Source of the DNA: Przewalskia tangutica | Taxonomy: Eukaryota; Streptophyta; Magnoliopsida; Solanales; Solanaceae | Length of the DNA stretch: 64,000 bases | Assembly (NCBI GenBank): GCA_029844215.1 | Contig: CM056732.1 | Span: 24,863,501-24,927,500 of the forward strand | Direction: 5' to 3' | Shown here: piece after piece, positions 44,502 through 56,277 of the stretch | Position numbering within the stretch: position 1 is the first letter of the stretch | Layout: each line of letters begins with the position of its first letter | The notes under the pieces: generated by a model | Databases searched by the model: none | What the model was told of the DNA's origin: nothing | The model's input: only the letters and a program-made list of their open reading frames with translations | Program-made: the position numbers and the translations under genes

Positions 44502-44749
44502 TGAGAGAGCAAGGAAGAGAAGCACGAAGAATCATTGACTCGACAAAGAAGAGGTCTTAGGTCTTAGGAATAGACAAGTGGAAGCCACATGTCCCACAAA
44601 AACTAAAAAGGTTGACAGGTGTCGAGAACAAACATATAGTGGGATACAATTCAAGTGTAACATATACCCGTGTCTACATGAGAGGCTAAATAAATTAAAT
44701 CATTCATAGTACAGTTCATGTAACTCTTTGTACAATAGACTATTGCAGT
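44502..44749. other. Spacer between hAT1 and hAT2
   Basis: About 250 bp of possibly host sequence, purine-rich at its left (AGAGAGCAAGGAAGAGAAGC). No gene is recognised. It ends in the hAT2 target duplication GTTCATAC (44750-44757). Confidence 0.5.
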
Positions 44750-44757
44750 GTTCATAC

Positions 44758-47700
44758 TATACTTGTCTACCGGTTCAATCCGGTCCAGACCGGTTGACCG
44801 GTACCGGATTGAACCGATTTCGGACCGGTTATCGGTTCGGATTACCGAGCCTACCAGACCGGTCACTTACTGAATTTTCGGTAGGGTCGTGCAGTTCCAG
44901 GTCAATCCGTCAGACTGGTCTGGATTTTGTATTTTTTTTGTTTTTTTTTTCCGAAAATGTAAACTAAATTCAAATTAAATATTTAATATAATATAGTTTT
45001 ATATTTATATTTTAAAATTTAAAGTTAACTTTGTATTTTATAGTTTATAACTTTATTTTGTAGTTATACTTTTATTAATTTATTAAATTAGAAGACATAA
45101 GTTAACAACTAAAAAAACAATAAAATAAAAATTAATGATAAGATGTAAACTTTCGAACTTTCATTATTCATAATGCTAAAAAGAGTACATAATGAAGTAA
45201 TAATAATTTTATTTATATCTTATGCATCATTCTAACAAGTTCTTCGTAATTTATAGGTTGATTGAATTGTTGTGGCTCCATAGCCTCTAAATCTAGAGTA
45301 TTAATTCCAGTCCAGCTTCCTCCGCACTTGTGCTCCCGCTTTCCAAAATAATGTCGATTTCTTCATCTTCCGGATCGTCAACGTCTACATATCCTTGATT
45401 TCTTCTCTCTGATCTGATTCAATCCCTTAAACAGACTAAGACTTCTAATGTGGTTCCGCTCAATGAGTAACGCGTGTCTCCTATTTGGTATCGTGCTTGG
45501 CTGAATGCATTTTCAGAAGCCACTGTTGAGATAGACACATTAAGAACATCATGTGTCATAGTTGCAAGTACCGGAAATTGCTTTTTGTTAACCTGCCACC
45601 ATTGTAAAGGTTGAAAGTTCTTCTTCGACTCCATTGACTTTTGTAAATAAAATTGCATCTCATCACAATGGTTATTTATGCTGTTGTAAAAGTGCTCCAT
45701 ATATCTAAAGATTCATTATCATCATCTTCATTGAATCCTGCAGATGTAGACACAAAGCAGAACTAGAAGGAAGATTAGTAGCAGAGTTGTTGTTTTCAAA
45801 TAATGTAGCATAATATTCATATAATTTAGTTAAATTACTATCAAGTTTACTTATGCAATCAATTGAAGATGTAGCTTCTGTTGCACCTACTTCCATATAA
45901 TTATATAAACTAAATATTAAATTATGACAATCTACTTTTTAATAGAAGGATTTAAGAATGCACCAATACAATAAATATCAGGAATAGGAAAAAAAATATT
46001 TTAAAACTTTTCAAACATAATTGTAACTGCAGCTTTATATTTTATATTTGATTTTAAACCCCAAAGTAAATATAAAATTTGAGCTATATGAGCTAAACCA
46101 TTACAAATTGTTGGATAATACGATCCTGACAATTCAACAATAGCAGTGTAAAATTTACGTAATTTTTTTAAAAGTTCAGAAATTGATTTCCAATGTTCGT
46201 CGGTTAACATATTAATCACGATCTTACAATGAGCATTTTAAACATGTGTTATGAAATCTTTATACTTGTAAAATTCTTTTAAAAATAAATAAGTATAATT
46301 CCACCGTGTAACAACCTCACCTGACATGTATTTTGGTCTCAAATTAAATTATTTACATTTTTCTTTAAATTCTATTATTCTATTTTTTCTATTATTACCC
46401 TGAATAACTCCAACAACTATTCGGACAAGAGTAATTAAGTTGCAAATAAATTAAGACCACTTTGAAAAATTAAATTATAAATATGACAAACACAACGAAC
46501 ATGAAATATATCAGGAAGTGACAGTTCTAATTCCACTTATAAAAGATCTACAGTAGCAGTATTATTAGATGCATTATCAAATGATATACAAAGTACTTGT
46601 TTATAAAGATTCATATTTATTGCAACAACACAAATAGTTTCGTTTATATATTTTCCAGTATGACTTTGATCCTCGTCATACGAAAAAGCAATAATACGTT
46701 TTTCCATTCTAAAATATTCATCAATCCAATGACAAGTAAGTGTTAAATAATCTCTACCGTTTACATCATACCCAATGTCTGCAGTAAAACTAACTAGGCA
46801 TGGAAGGTTAGCGAACAAATGTTGCAAATAATCGGCTCTACAAGTAGTACGAGGAACACCATTAAATAAAGGATTATATACTCTTTGAATATATGTAATT
46901 AAATATGAAGAAGAAGTAAAAGAAAAAGGTAAACAACCTTCGACAAACATTTTTTCTAATTCAATGCGATCCTTCTTTGGATCGTATTTAACAAGCCCCG
47001 CGTTAATGGATTTAGTTGTTGTTGACCAACTTCTAAATCAGAGACAGAACCCAGTGTGTCGGATGATCTTTCAATAAATGTCTACCTATAATGCCCGTCC
47101 CCCCGTCACCACCCCCTCTCTTATGTTTATGTTTTCCCACAAATATTACATCTAACTCTATCAGTGTCTCCAATTCTATCATAAAAGTTCCACACTTTAC
47201 TCTTTTTTCTCCTACTCGTTACTTTGGTAAAAGGGGTCTACCACTAGTAGTACTAACATTGACAGAAGGCACACTAGTAGGTATAGGAGTTTCAGTTTCA
47301 ACAATATTATTTATATGAATATTATCATATTCATTATCTTCTATTCCAAAATCTTCTTGCATTTGATCAAATCTATATTTTGATTAGATGATGAAGAACA
47401 TTTAGATTTGTTACCCCTTGAAATAGATTTACCTTTACCCATTGATCTCTTTATCATATCCATTATAAAAAATGTAATTTAAAATTTAATTTAAATAATC
47501 AATAAATAAATATGACAATTTAATAAAATAATTAGAGAATGAAACGAGTGTACCAAACTTCGGGATTCAGAATTCAATTGAAAGTCGAAGCTCGAAGTCT
47601 TGCGTCTTCTACTTTGAAAACTAATAATAATAATAATAACTTGAGAATTGATAATAGAGAGAATTAAGAGAGTATGAGAATTGAGAGAATTGTAGAAATA

Positions 47701-48074
47701 ATTGTGTGATAAAAATGAGAATAATATAGAGTATTTATAGATTTTTTAAAGGGTAAAAATGTAATTAATAAAAAATAAAAGACCAACGGTCCACTGACCG
47801 TTCCCCCCCCCCCCGCAGCCCCTACCCCCAGGCCCCAACGGTAATGTTATAATTGGGCAACAATCCTTTTCATTTTTTTATTACGTTATCGGACCGAACC
47901 GGTTAACCGGTAACGTTACCGGTTCCAACTGGTCCGATCCTTACCTGATTTTGCCAGAACCCGTTGGGGTTGGGGGCCAAACCAACCCTCAACCCATTAA
48001 AGCCTACCGGTCTGGGTTCCTTACCGAGTCGACAGGTCCGGTTACCGGTTAACCCGGACCGGTTGACACCTTTA
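44758..48074 (-). mobile_element. hAT transposon hAT2
   Basis: The 3317 bp element has terminal inverted repeats TATACTTGTCTACCGG (44758) and CCGGTTGACACCTTTA (ending 48074) and a perfect 8 bp target duplication GTTCATAC (44750-44757 and 48075-48082). Subterminal regions of about 150 bp at each end are dense in ACCGGTT and GGTCCGG motifs, likely transposase binding sites. It is the same family and orientation as hAT1. Confidence 0.95.
45419..47463 (-). pseudogene. hAT2 transposase, frameshifted
   Basis: The gene starts at ATG 47463 (or 47442), followed by a Lys/Arg/Ser-rich N-terminus. A BED finger (VWNFYDRI, CNICGKT) lies at about 47195-47080 and is broken by stops. The catalytic region is at 46537-46950, with FTADIGYD and CHWIDEYF, then SFDNASNN. 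A helical domain is at 46001-46219. The C-terminal dimerisation domain is at 45419-45700 with WWQVNKKQFPVLATM and STVASENAFS. Parts lie in different frames. Autonomous hAT proteins have all of these in one frame of about 650-750 residues. The C-terminal domain is the best preserved and would mediate dimerisation. Confidence 0.88.
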
Positions 48075-48082
48075 GTTCATAC

Positions 48083-48215
48083 CCATGTTGTTCACTTCTA
48101 AATATGTTAAATTAAATTAGCACTACTTATGTAGTAAATGAATGATAACGTCATATTGGTTCTTACAATGTATACAGGCGCTAAACTAAAACCCTAACCG
48201 AAAAAATTGATTTGT
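48083..48215. other. Short AT-rich stretch, no gene
   Basis: About 130 bp between hAT2 and the truncated Copia E1. Homology with the second Copia copy (55605 onward) starts abruptly at about 48216 with GGTATTCCCTACAG. It is possibly host sequence. Confidence 0.5.
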
Positions 48216-51200
48216 GACTAGGTATTCCCTACAGTGCCCGAAGAAACCTCTGCCGAGTATGCCACCTTTGATAAGGTTGCTTACCAGAAACACTATGATG
48301 ATGTCACTTCAGCTCAATGTTTGATGTTGTCTTCTATGTCACTCCCATTACAAAGACAGCATGAGCACATGGGCCCAGCGAAATGTTAAAACATTTAAAG
48401 AGTCTCTATGACTCTCAGTCTCAGACAATGGAGTATGAGCTGCTCATAGAACTTTTTAAATGTAAACTAAATGAAGGGGTCAGGTGTCTCTACATGTGTT
48501 GAAAATTATTGAGTTGATAGAAAGGTTGGCTTCGATCGATATAAAGTTTCACGACAGAGTTGCCTCCACCCTCATCCTGCATTCACTTCCACGTTCATTC
48601 GAAAGTTTCATCATTAACTACAATATGAATGGAACTAAGGCGAAGTTGCATAATATGCTGAAAACCTTCGAATCTTCGGTCTCCAAAAGCAAACCTATTC
48701 TCATGGTTGGCTCCTCTAGTCATCCCAAACCGAAAGGTAAGGGATAACTAAAGAGGAAGGGCAAAGTTGTTGCTCTGGCAGCAGCAATGAAGCCCAAATG
48801 AGGGGCGAGGAAGAAGAAGAAACTCCCAGCAACGGATGTGTGCATGAACTGCAACAGGAAAAGGCATTGGACGAAGGACTGTACTGCTCCAGGAGGAGGG
48901 ATGTCACCTAGTGCACCATCATCTAGTGGACAAGGTATGTTTGTAATTGAAATTAATATGTCTATAAATGATTCTCATTCCTGGGTACTAGATACCGCTT
49001 GTGGCTCACACATTTGTACAAATGTGCAGGGGATAACTAATAGCAGGAAGGTCGGACCTCGTGAGGTGGACCTGCACGTCGAAAATGAAGAACGAGTTGA
49101 TGTTGAGCGCGTGGGAGATTATAGATTAGATTTACCTTCCGGCAAAATTTTAATGTTAAACAATTGTTATTATGTTCCCTCATTGACGAGGAACATTATT
49201 TCCATTCCTGTTCTTGACACTGAGGGCTTTTCCTCAAGCATTAATAATGGCAATATGGTAACTGTGAATCATGTTTGAAAGGTAAGATGATCATTAAACC
49301 TCTTTCTGGAAAGGGGATCCGTGCCAAGGAGGTGCTTGAGTTGGTACATACTGATATATGTGGACCATTTTCGACTCAAACTAGAAAAGGTTTCTCTTCA
49401 TTACTTTTACAGATGACTTATCAAGGTATGGATATGTGTATCTTATGAGATACAAATCTGAGGCATTCAAAAAGTTTAAGGAGTTTAAGTGTGAAGTTGA
49501 GAAACAACTCTCAAAGAGTATTAAGACTCTTCGATATGATTGAGGAGGTGAATACTTAAGTAAAGAATTTCTTGATTACTTAAAGCTTCATGGAGTTCAT
49601 TCAGAATGGACACCTCCTGGGACACCACAGATGAATGGTGTTGCCGAGAGGAGAAACTGAACCTTGCTTGACATAGTTCGATCCATGATGAGCTTTTCAG
49701 CTCTTCCTACATACCTTTTGGGATACGCTATACTAACCTCGATATATGTTCTGAACCGAGTTCCTTCTAAATCAGTTGAAAAGACGTCATATAAAGTATG
49801 GCGTGGCAAGAAGGCATCACTTAGACACATGAGGCCCTGGGGGTGTCCTGTATATGTCAAAAAGTTGATCACTGATAAGTTGGAATCAAAGAGTGAGAAG
49901 TGTTACTTCGTTGGGTATCCAAAGGAAAATAAGGGATACTATTTCTATCTTCCTGGAGAACATAAGATATTTGTTTCTAGGAATGCAACTTTTCTTGAAG
50001 ATGAATATGTCTACAAGGAAGAGAGTTGCACAGAGATAGAACTTAAAGAAATTCAAGAACAAAGTAACATAGAGGTAGAATCTTTGCCAGTTGATAAAGG
50101 CAAGAATTCAGTGGGAGCTTTTGGCGAAGATTGGGTACTCAGGGTACGCCCTTCGGCCAGTGGGAGTGCTACAAGGAATGATGCAGAAATGCAAGATCCT
50201 CCAGCACAGACCTTGGGAGAAAGTGTACCAGTTGCACCTCCTTCCAATCAGAAAAGACATGTAAATGATATTCCTGAAAGCTCTAATGTTGGTGGATCAA
50301 CCAACGCACAAGAACTTTCTCACAATCAGAACATACCTGTAATTGAACTGTAAGACACTCAACTTCGTAGGTCTACTAGAACTCATCATCCTCCGGAAAG
50401 ACTAAATCTACTTGTGAAAACACAAAATGAGTTAGATATTCGAGATAATGATGAGCCTACAACCTACAGCAAAACAATGCTAGACATTGATTCGAAGAGA
50501 TGTCAAGAAGTTATGAAATATGAAATGGAATCTATGTATATCAATCAAGTGTGGAACTTGGCTGATTTGCCCAATGAGTTTAAACTCATAGGATGTAAAC
50601 GGGTCTTCAAGAAGAAGATTGATGCATCTAGCAAGATTCGGACTTATAAAGCTAGACTAGTGGCTAAAGGTTTTACTCAGCGTCCTGACGTGGATTATGA
50701 TGAAACCTTTTCACCAATGGCTAAGATAAAGTCTATTCGGATTTTGCTTACTATACCTGCACATTATGATTATGACATTTGGCAGATGGACGTCAAAACT
50801 GCATTCCTCAACGATAATCTAGTTGAGGAAGTGTATATGAAATAACCCGATGATTTTTCATTCGAGTCCAGACCAAATGATGTGTGCAAGCTACAAAAGT
50901 CCATTTATGGACTTAAGCAAGCCTCTAGGAGTTGGAATATTTGTTTTGACAAGGCTATCAAATCTTTTGATTTCGTTAGAAGCAAAGAAGATCCTTGTGT
51001 TTATATCAAACGCAATGATGAGGGTATTGTCTTCATTATTATATATGTTGATGACATATTGATAATAGAAGATAATAAGACTCTCATGCACTCAATTAAG
51101 GATTGGTTGTCTAAGACCTTCATGATGAAGGATTTAGGTGAAGCCTGCTACATTCTGAGAATTAGGATCTATAGAGATAAACCTAATAGATTGTTGGGGT

Positions 51201-52046
51201 TGTCACAGTCAATCTACATAGACAAAGTGCTTAGACATTTTTCAATGGAGAATTCCAAAAAACACGGTCTTCCAATGGGTCAAGGCATCAAGTTATCTAA
51301 GCAGGGTTGTCCTTCTAGTGCTGTAGAACTTGAGCACATGAAGAGGATCCCATATGCTTCGGCTATAGGATTAATCATGTATGCCATGACTTGTACTAGG
51401 CCAAATGTGGCCTTTGCACTTAGTATGACTTGCAATTCCAGCAGAATCCTGGTGAGAAACCCTGGAAGGTAGTCAAGAGTATTCTTAAGTATCTCAGACG
51501 TACTAAAGAATACTTCTTAGTCTATGGTAAAAGAGATAAACTGGTTGCCACCGGGTATACCAATGCTAGTTTCCAGACATATGTTGATGATTTCAAATCT
51601 CAGTCTAGTTACACGTTCATTTTCAATGTTGTAGCAGTGAGCTGGAAGAGCTCCAAACAAACTACTACAACTGACTCGACTACTGAAGCGGAGTACATTG
51701 TTGGATCGGAAGCTGCTAAAGAAGCTATCGCGATTTCTGAGTTCCTGAAGGAACTAGGGGTTGTTCCGAGTGTTAGTTGTCCAATAACCATTTATTGTGA
51801 CAACACTGGTGAAATTGCACAAGCAAAGAAACCAAGATCCACAAACAGAAACAAATATGTACCGAGGAAGTACCACATTCTCAGAGGGATGGTGGAAGCT
51901 GAAGATATTAGGATAGATAATGTTCCCACAGACAATAATCGAGCAGAACCGTTTACTAAACCATTAAGCTTGGTTAAGCATAATGGTCATTTTGAGAACA
52001 TGGGTATTAGATATGTTGGTGATTGGCTCTAGGCCAAGTGGGAGAT
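48216..52046 (+). pseudogene. Copia E1 gag-pol, 5'-truncated and decayed
   Basis: Plus-strand Copia body. Gag remnant: 48484-48747, then zinc knuckle CMNCNRKRHWTKDC (48841-48882), where Arg replaces the usual Gly before His. Protease reads LDTACGSHIC (Ala for Gly, about 48989-49018). A deletion then fuses protease to CESCLKGKM of the pre-integrase domain (about 49263-49290). Integrase follows with HTDICGPF, GGEYLSKEF and GVAERRN (49346-49660). RT spans 50414-51100 with KTAFLNDNLVEEVY and YVDDIL (51046-51063), and RNase H 51430-52032 with TDSTTEAEY. Stops and frameshifts occur at 48748, 49275, 50353, 50845 and 51472. The 5' LTR, leader and gag start are missing. Confidence 0.9.
52036..52046 (+). 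other. Polypurine tract of Copia E1
   Basis: AAGTGGGAGAT follows 5 bp after the RNase H stop and immediately precedes the LTR start TGAAAGTATATG. Confidence 0.85.
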
Positions 52047-53570
52047 TGAAAGTATATGTATGTCTTAGAGACAATCTGTATTAGGACAAAATATACTTTA
52101 TGCACATTTGTATTTATATTAATGATGATTAATATTATGACACTTGCATTATTAGTTTATTGTTTATAATATTCTTTAAATGCATCCCTAGAGTTTACGT
52201 GGTTATTAATGATGTGAGAATTAATATTATAATGTAACTCTTAAATTGCTTCGACTAATGATCATCGAGATTGGGCTATCAATGATATACGATATGTTGA
52301 TATGTGATATGCATCATATCCTTAGAGGATGTAGTATGTATCACATGCTACGAGTTATGGCAACTCGTGATGGACGCATGGATACTTATTGAAGTATTGG
52401 TATACCCTGCTGATGCACTATTTTGTTATATGTCTATAATGTCATCGGCGTGTGGGAGATAGAAGTCCTTAGACTTGAGGTCGATACCACCTTGTTTACG
52501 GAGTAATGAACTTTGATCTTGTCCTAAGCTCAAATGCCTTATAGGTTGAGACGCGACTTGTTTTGGGTGCATTACGAAGTAGATTAAAGGTGGTAGTTGA
52601 GCCAAAATTAGGATCCATTCCTCGAAAGTATATTCGAATGAACACTCAGATACTTATATGGTATTAGGTTGACTAAGTCGTTGACCAACACAATGGACAT
52701 ATCTTTGATATGGTCATGTTGTCAACTAATATAGATGAGTTATAATGATCAAGACATTTGGATAAATACTTTACAAATCCTAAGCTTGATTGTGTGTGTC
52801 GTGAATAAAAGGATTTTATCTTCCCACAGAGAGGTTCAGTTTCACATGTTTCATGTAGCTAAACTTTATATATTGAGTTCGTCTTACGGCGCAGTCTAGG
52901 AGTTCCGTGAAGACCCTAATGTTATTAGTGTCGATATATTAAGCCCTGAAGGGTAACACTAAGTCAAATGTTCAGTCGATTGAAGAATGTAATTAGAAGG
53001 AGATTATATAAATGTTCGGTTGATAACCGGGACATTAGAAATGGAAACAAGACAGAAAATGGGACAGGGCCGTGGCGCCATTGATTCAGGGCTGCGGCGC
53101 CAAAATGTGTGTTGAGTGCCGCGGTGCCACTTATGCAGGGCCACGGCGCTGATGCGCGTCCAATGAATCTGAAGCTGGCCCTCTGTTGAGTTGTTAAATG
53201 GGCTGGCCCATGGGGAACCCTAGGTTGTCTTTTTCAACTATAAATAAGAGGGTTCTCCCTCTCATTTCACTACACCAAAAGCAAGAGACTAATTTCTTCT
53301 AAAGCTCTGTTAGAATTCCTAGCATTCCAAGACTTAGCAAATTACATCAAACTTTTCAAGAACTTTCAAATCGAGGAACATTTGCGTGCGCACCCTCGGA
53401 CTACACAAAGCTCCAAATTTCAGATTGATATCTACAATGTAAGTCTTCATTCGAAGAATTGCATTATTGATTTGTGTTGCTTTACATTATATAATCATAA
53501 TACAGTTTGACCGCCATGTCGGATTTGGAACATAAATTTTCAAATTTCGCTGCGTGTACAAATCTGACAA
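52047..53570 (+). repeat. LTR shared by Copia E1 and E2
   Basis: The LTR starts TGAAAGTATATGTATGTC. The end is placed near CTGACA (about 53569) because the primer site TGGTATCAGAGCC begins at 53582; the exact 3' end is uncertain. It serves as 3' LTR for E1 on its left and as 5' LTR for E2 on its right. A TATA-like ACTATAAATAAGAG at 53238-53251 and a CACTACACC soon after fit a promoter and transcript start. Confidence 0.85.
53065..53150. repeat. GC-rich modules in the Copia E LTR
   Basis: Copy one (53065-53101) reads CAGGGCCGTGGCGCC, seven bases, CAGGGCTGCGGCGCC. Copy two (53116-53150) reads GTGCCGCGGTGCC, seven bases, CAGGGCCACGGCGCTG. On the minus strand these match the GGCGCCGYGRCCCTG half of the module seen in Gypsy A and B. 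Confidence 0.8.
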
Positions 53571-53581
53571 AATGTCTATAG

Positions 53582-53594
53582 TGGTATCAGAGCC
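53582..53594 (+). other. Primer binding site of Copia E2
   Basis: TGGTATCAGAGCC is the standard plant Copia site, complementary to initiator tRNA-Met. Confidence 0.92.
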
Positions 53595-55477
53595 TGGGAT
53601 GTTTTGTGTGATTATATGGTGAATATTAATGATAATATGAGTTAGAATTTTTTAGATCTATTTTTTATGTTGTTAAAGGCTTTAAAATCCTAAATCTTTA
53701 GAACACATAGTCCTTGCACCCGGATCTGTTAAAACAATAATGTAATCGATGAAGTCTTTTCAATATATAACTCTTCTAAGTTGATATGTGTTATCCGACT
53801 CGATTTAGAGCATGATGCATTGAAACAAAGAACGAGAAGAAAATTGGAATGATGGTCGATGAACGTGTTGTTTAATGGTGATGGAGATGCAAGTGATAGA
53901 TCTGAAAATCTGACCCTAAACCAGTTTTAGGGGTTCAAAATTTTAGATTTTGTGTTTCTGGAGGTAAGGCGACGGAGCTCCACGATGGAGCGCCGCGGTG
54001 CTGCCCTGATGACGCCAGAGGCGCCGCGGCTCTATTCTAGAGTGTCGCGACGCTGTTCATCCAGAAAGCTTAAAATTATTTTTCGGACTTACTACCTCTG
54101 AGGCACCGCGGCGCTAATGAGCATTTTGCAGATCCAGTGGTCACTGCCTCTGAGGCGCCGCGGCGCCGACGACGGTATTTAAAAAAATATTTGAAATAAG
54201 AAATTGAAGTTTGTCTTATTCAGACTCTAGTTCTGAAGTTTTTAAAATGTCAGAATCTGAAAATAAAAGTTTTAATTGGACAGATTTGGTCCTTTCGGGA
54301 AAATATTTAATTAAAGAAAGTTTTTGAAAATTTGATTTAAGTTCTTGAAATTGCAAACAGGTCCCTGAATCCGAAAAATATTTTCTGAATTTATAGGGGT
54401 TCAAATTGAACTTTTAAATTTTTGAGGGACTGAACTGTAAATTTTAAAAGTTTATAGAATTCCTGAAAATCAGAATTTTTAAAATCAGAAAATGTTTATG
54501 GACTGTTTGGCACAGACATAGATTATAGAGTTAGACAAATAGACCCGTGATTATCATTAATGATATATTATTGTATAATATACAAGTGTGCTAAGTGTTT
54601 TGAATGTGATGCATTTAAATTATTAGCATAGCGTCCGCGATTATTATTGGGTAGGCGGGGCCCAGTAATTATTTACTTTTAATGACCACTATAACTGTCT
54701 AGGTAGACGACACTCAATATTTGATTAAAATCATCTTATATCATGCCTAATGAGTTTGATGGTTACTCATCTGAATGTGTTTAGAAATTGCATGATAGGA
54801 TGTCATATGATATATGACATGTTCATTGATCTTGATTGAAATCCCCGAAAACTAAAATGTTCCCCAGACATTAAATACAAGTCTAATTAAAATGCGTCGT
54901 CCATTATAATTGTTATGACGCAAAATCCTTTTCGGCGATACGAGTATTTATGCCAAAGCATTTGCTCTAAGACTACGAGGACTCAGGCCCTTTCATAGAT
55001 GTGTTAAAGTGAAAGTAGATAATAAACTTTTGTGGGTATTTACACCAAAGTGTTTTCTTGCAAATGCCAAATTTACTTAGGCATTTAAACTCAGTCGTGT
55101 AATGGGGTTGGCCTGTTTAGATGAATCTTGGCGCCAAAGTGTCGGACTAATCTAAAGACGCAAGATTAAAATGAAAGATATTTAATCAATCCAAGAGTTG
55201 TAAATAAGCTTTACAATTGGTTGAGGACCTACCGAAATGTGCTATTGAAGTTATCAGCCAAAACAAGCGCGGATATAACATATGTTTGGATCTTGGCCCA
55301 TTATGACCTTAAAATGTTTTAGGTCCGTATTCTTCCTTGGGGTCGTAGAAGTATGTAAAATAGTGGGAGCTAATTAAACAAAAGGCTATGTTAAATTAGC
55401 ATATAATGAATGCGTATAATTAGGAAAATGAATTTTGATTGTATTTTCCTGTCTATCTATATCTTCAGATCCTCAGA
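53595..55477 (+). other. Copia E2 leader
   Basis: A 1.9 kb non-coding leader lies between the primer site and the gag ATG. This is long for a Copia element. It has no open frame of note. It holds four or more GC-rich module copies (53989-54168) in otherwise AT-rich sequence. Confidence 0.7.
53989..54168. repeat. GC-rich module cluster in Copia E2 leader
   Basis: Copies include AGCGCCGCGGTGCTGCCCTG (53989-54008), AGGCGCCGCGGCTCT (54019-54033), GTGTCGCGACGCTG (54042-54055), AGGCACCGCGGCGCT (54101-54115) and AGGCGCCGCGGCGCC (54153-54167). The GAGGC prefix recurs. It is the densest cluster in the window. Confidence 0.8.
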
Positions 55478-56277
55478 ATGTCGATCTTCTCGTTGAAAAT
55501 GTTAATGAAATCCAACAGATTGACCGAACCTAATTTTCTAGATTGGCTCAGGAGTGTAAGAATCGTCCTGAGATAAGAAAAGATTGAATATGTATTGGAC
55601 CAGGTATTCCCTACAGTGCATGTAGAAGACTCTGTTGAGTATGCCACATTTTATAAGGTTGCTTACCAGAAACATTATGATGATGCCACTTCAGCTCAAT
55701 ATTTGATGTTGTCTTCTATGTCATCTCCATTACAAAGACATCATGAGCACGTGGGGCCCAACGAAATGTTAGAACATTTTAAGAGTCTCAGTCTCAGACA
55801 ATGGAGTATTAGCTGCTCATAGAACTTTTTAAATGTTAACTAAATGAAGGGGGCCAGGTGTCTCCACAAGTGTTGAAAATGATTGAGTTGATAGAAAGGT
55901 TGGCTTCGATTGATATAAAGATTCATGACAGAGTTGTCTCCACCCTCATCCTGCATTCACTTCCATGTTCGTTCGAGAGTTTCATCATTAACTACAATAA
56001 GAATGGAACTAAGGTGAAGTTGCATAATATGCTGAAAACCTTTGAATCTTCGGTCTCCAAAAGCAAACCTATTCTCATGGTTGGCTCCTCTAGTCATCCC
56101 AAACCGAAAGGTAAGGGACAACAGAAGAGGAAGGGTAAAGCTATTGTTGCGCCAGCAGCAATGAAACCCAAAGAAGGGGCGAAGAAGAAGAAAAAGAAAC
56201 TTCCACCAACGGATGTGTGCATGAACTGCAACAGGAAAGGGCATTGGAGGAAGGACTGTACTGCTCCAGGAGGAGGG
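55478..56277 (+). pseudogene. Copia E2 gag, broken and cut by Gypsy B
   Basis: Gag starts at ATG 55478 (MSIFSLKMLMKSNRLTEPNF) and includes NFLDWLRSVRIVLR and YVLDQVFPTV. It has one in-frame stop (TAA at about 55574) and a frameshift near 55800. The later part, 55858-56277, is open and ends with the zinc knuckle CMNCNRKGHWRKDC, a correct CX2CX4HX4C. Gypsy B is inserted right after GGAGGAGGG at 56277; E1 has the uninterrupted site at 48892-48900. The rest of E2 must lie beyond the window. Confidence 0.9.
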
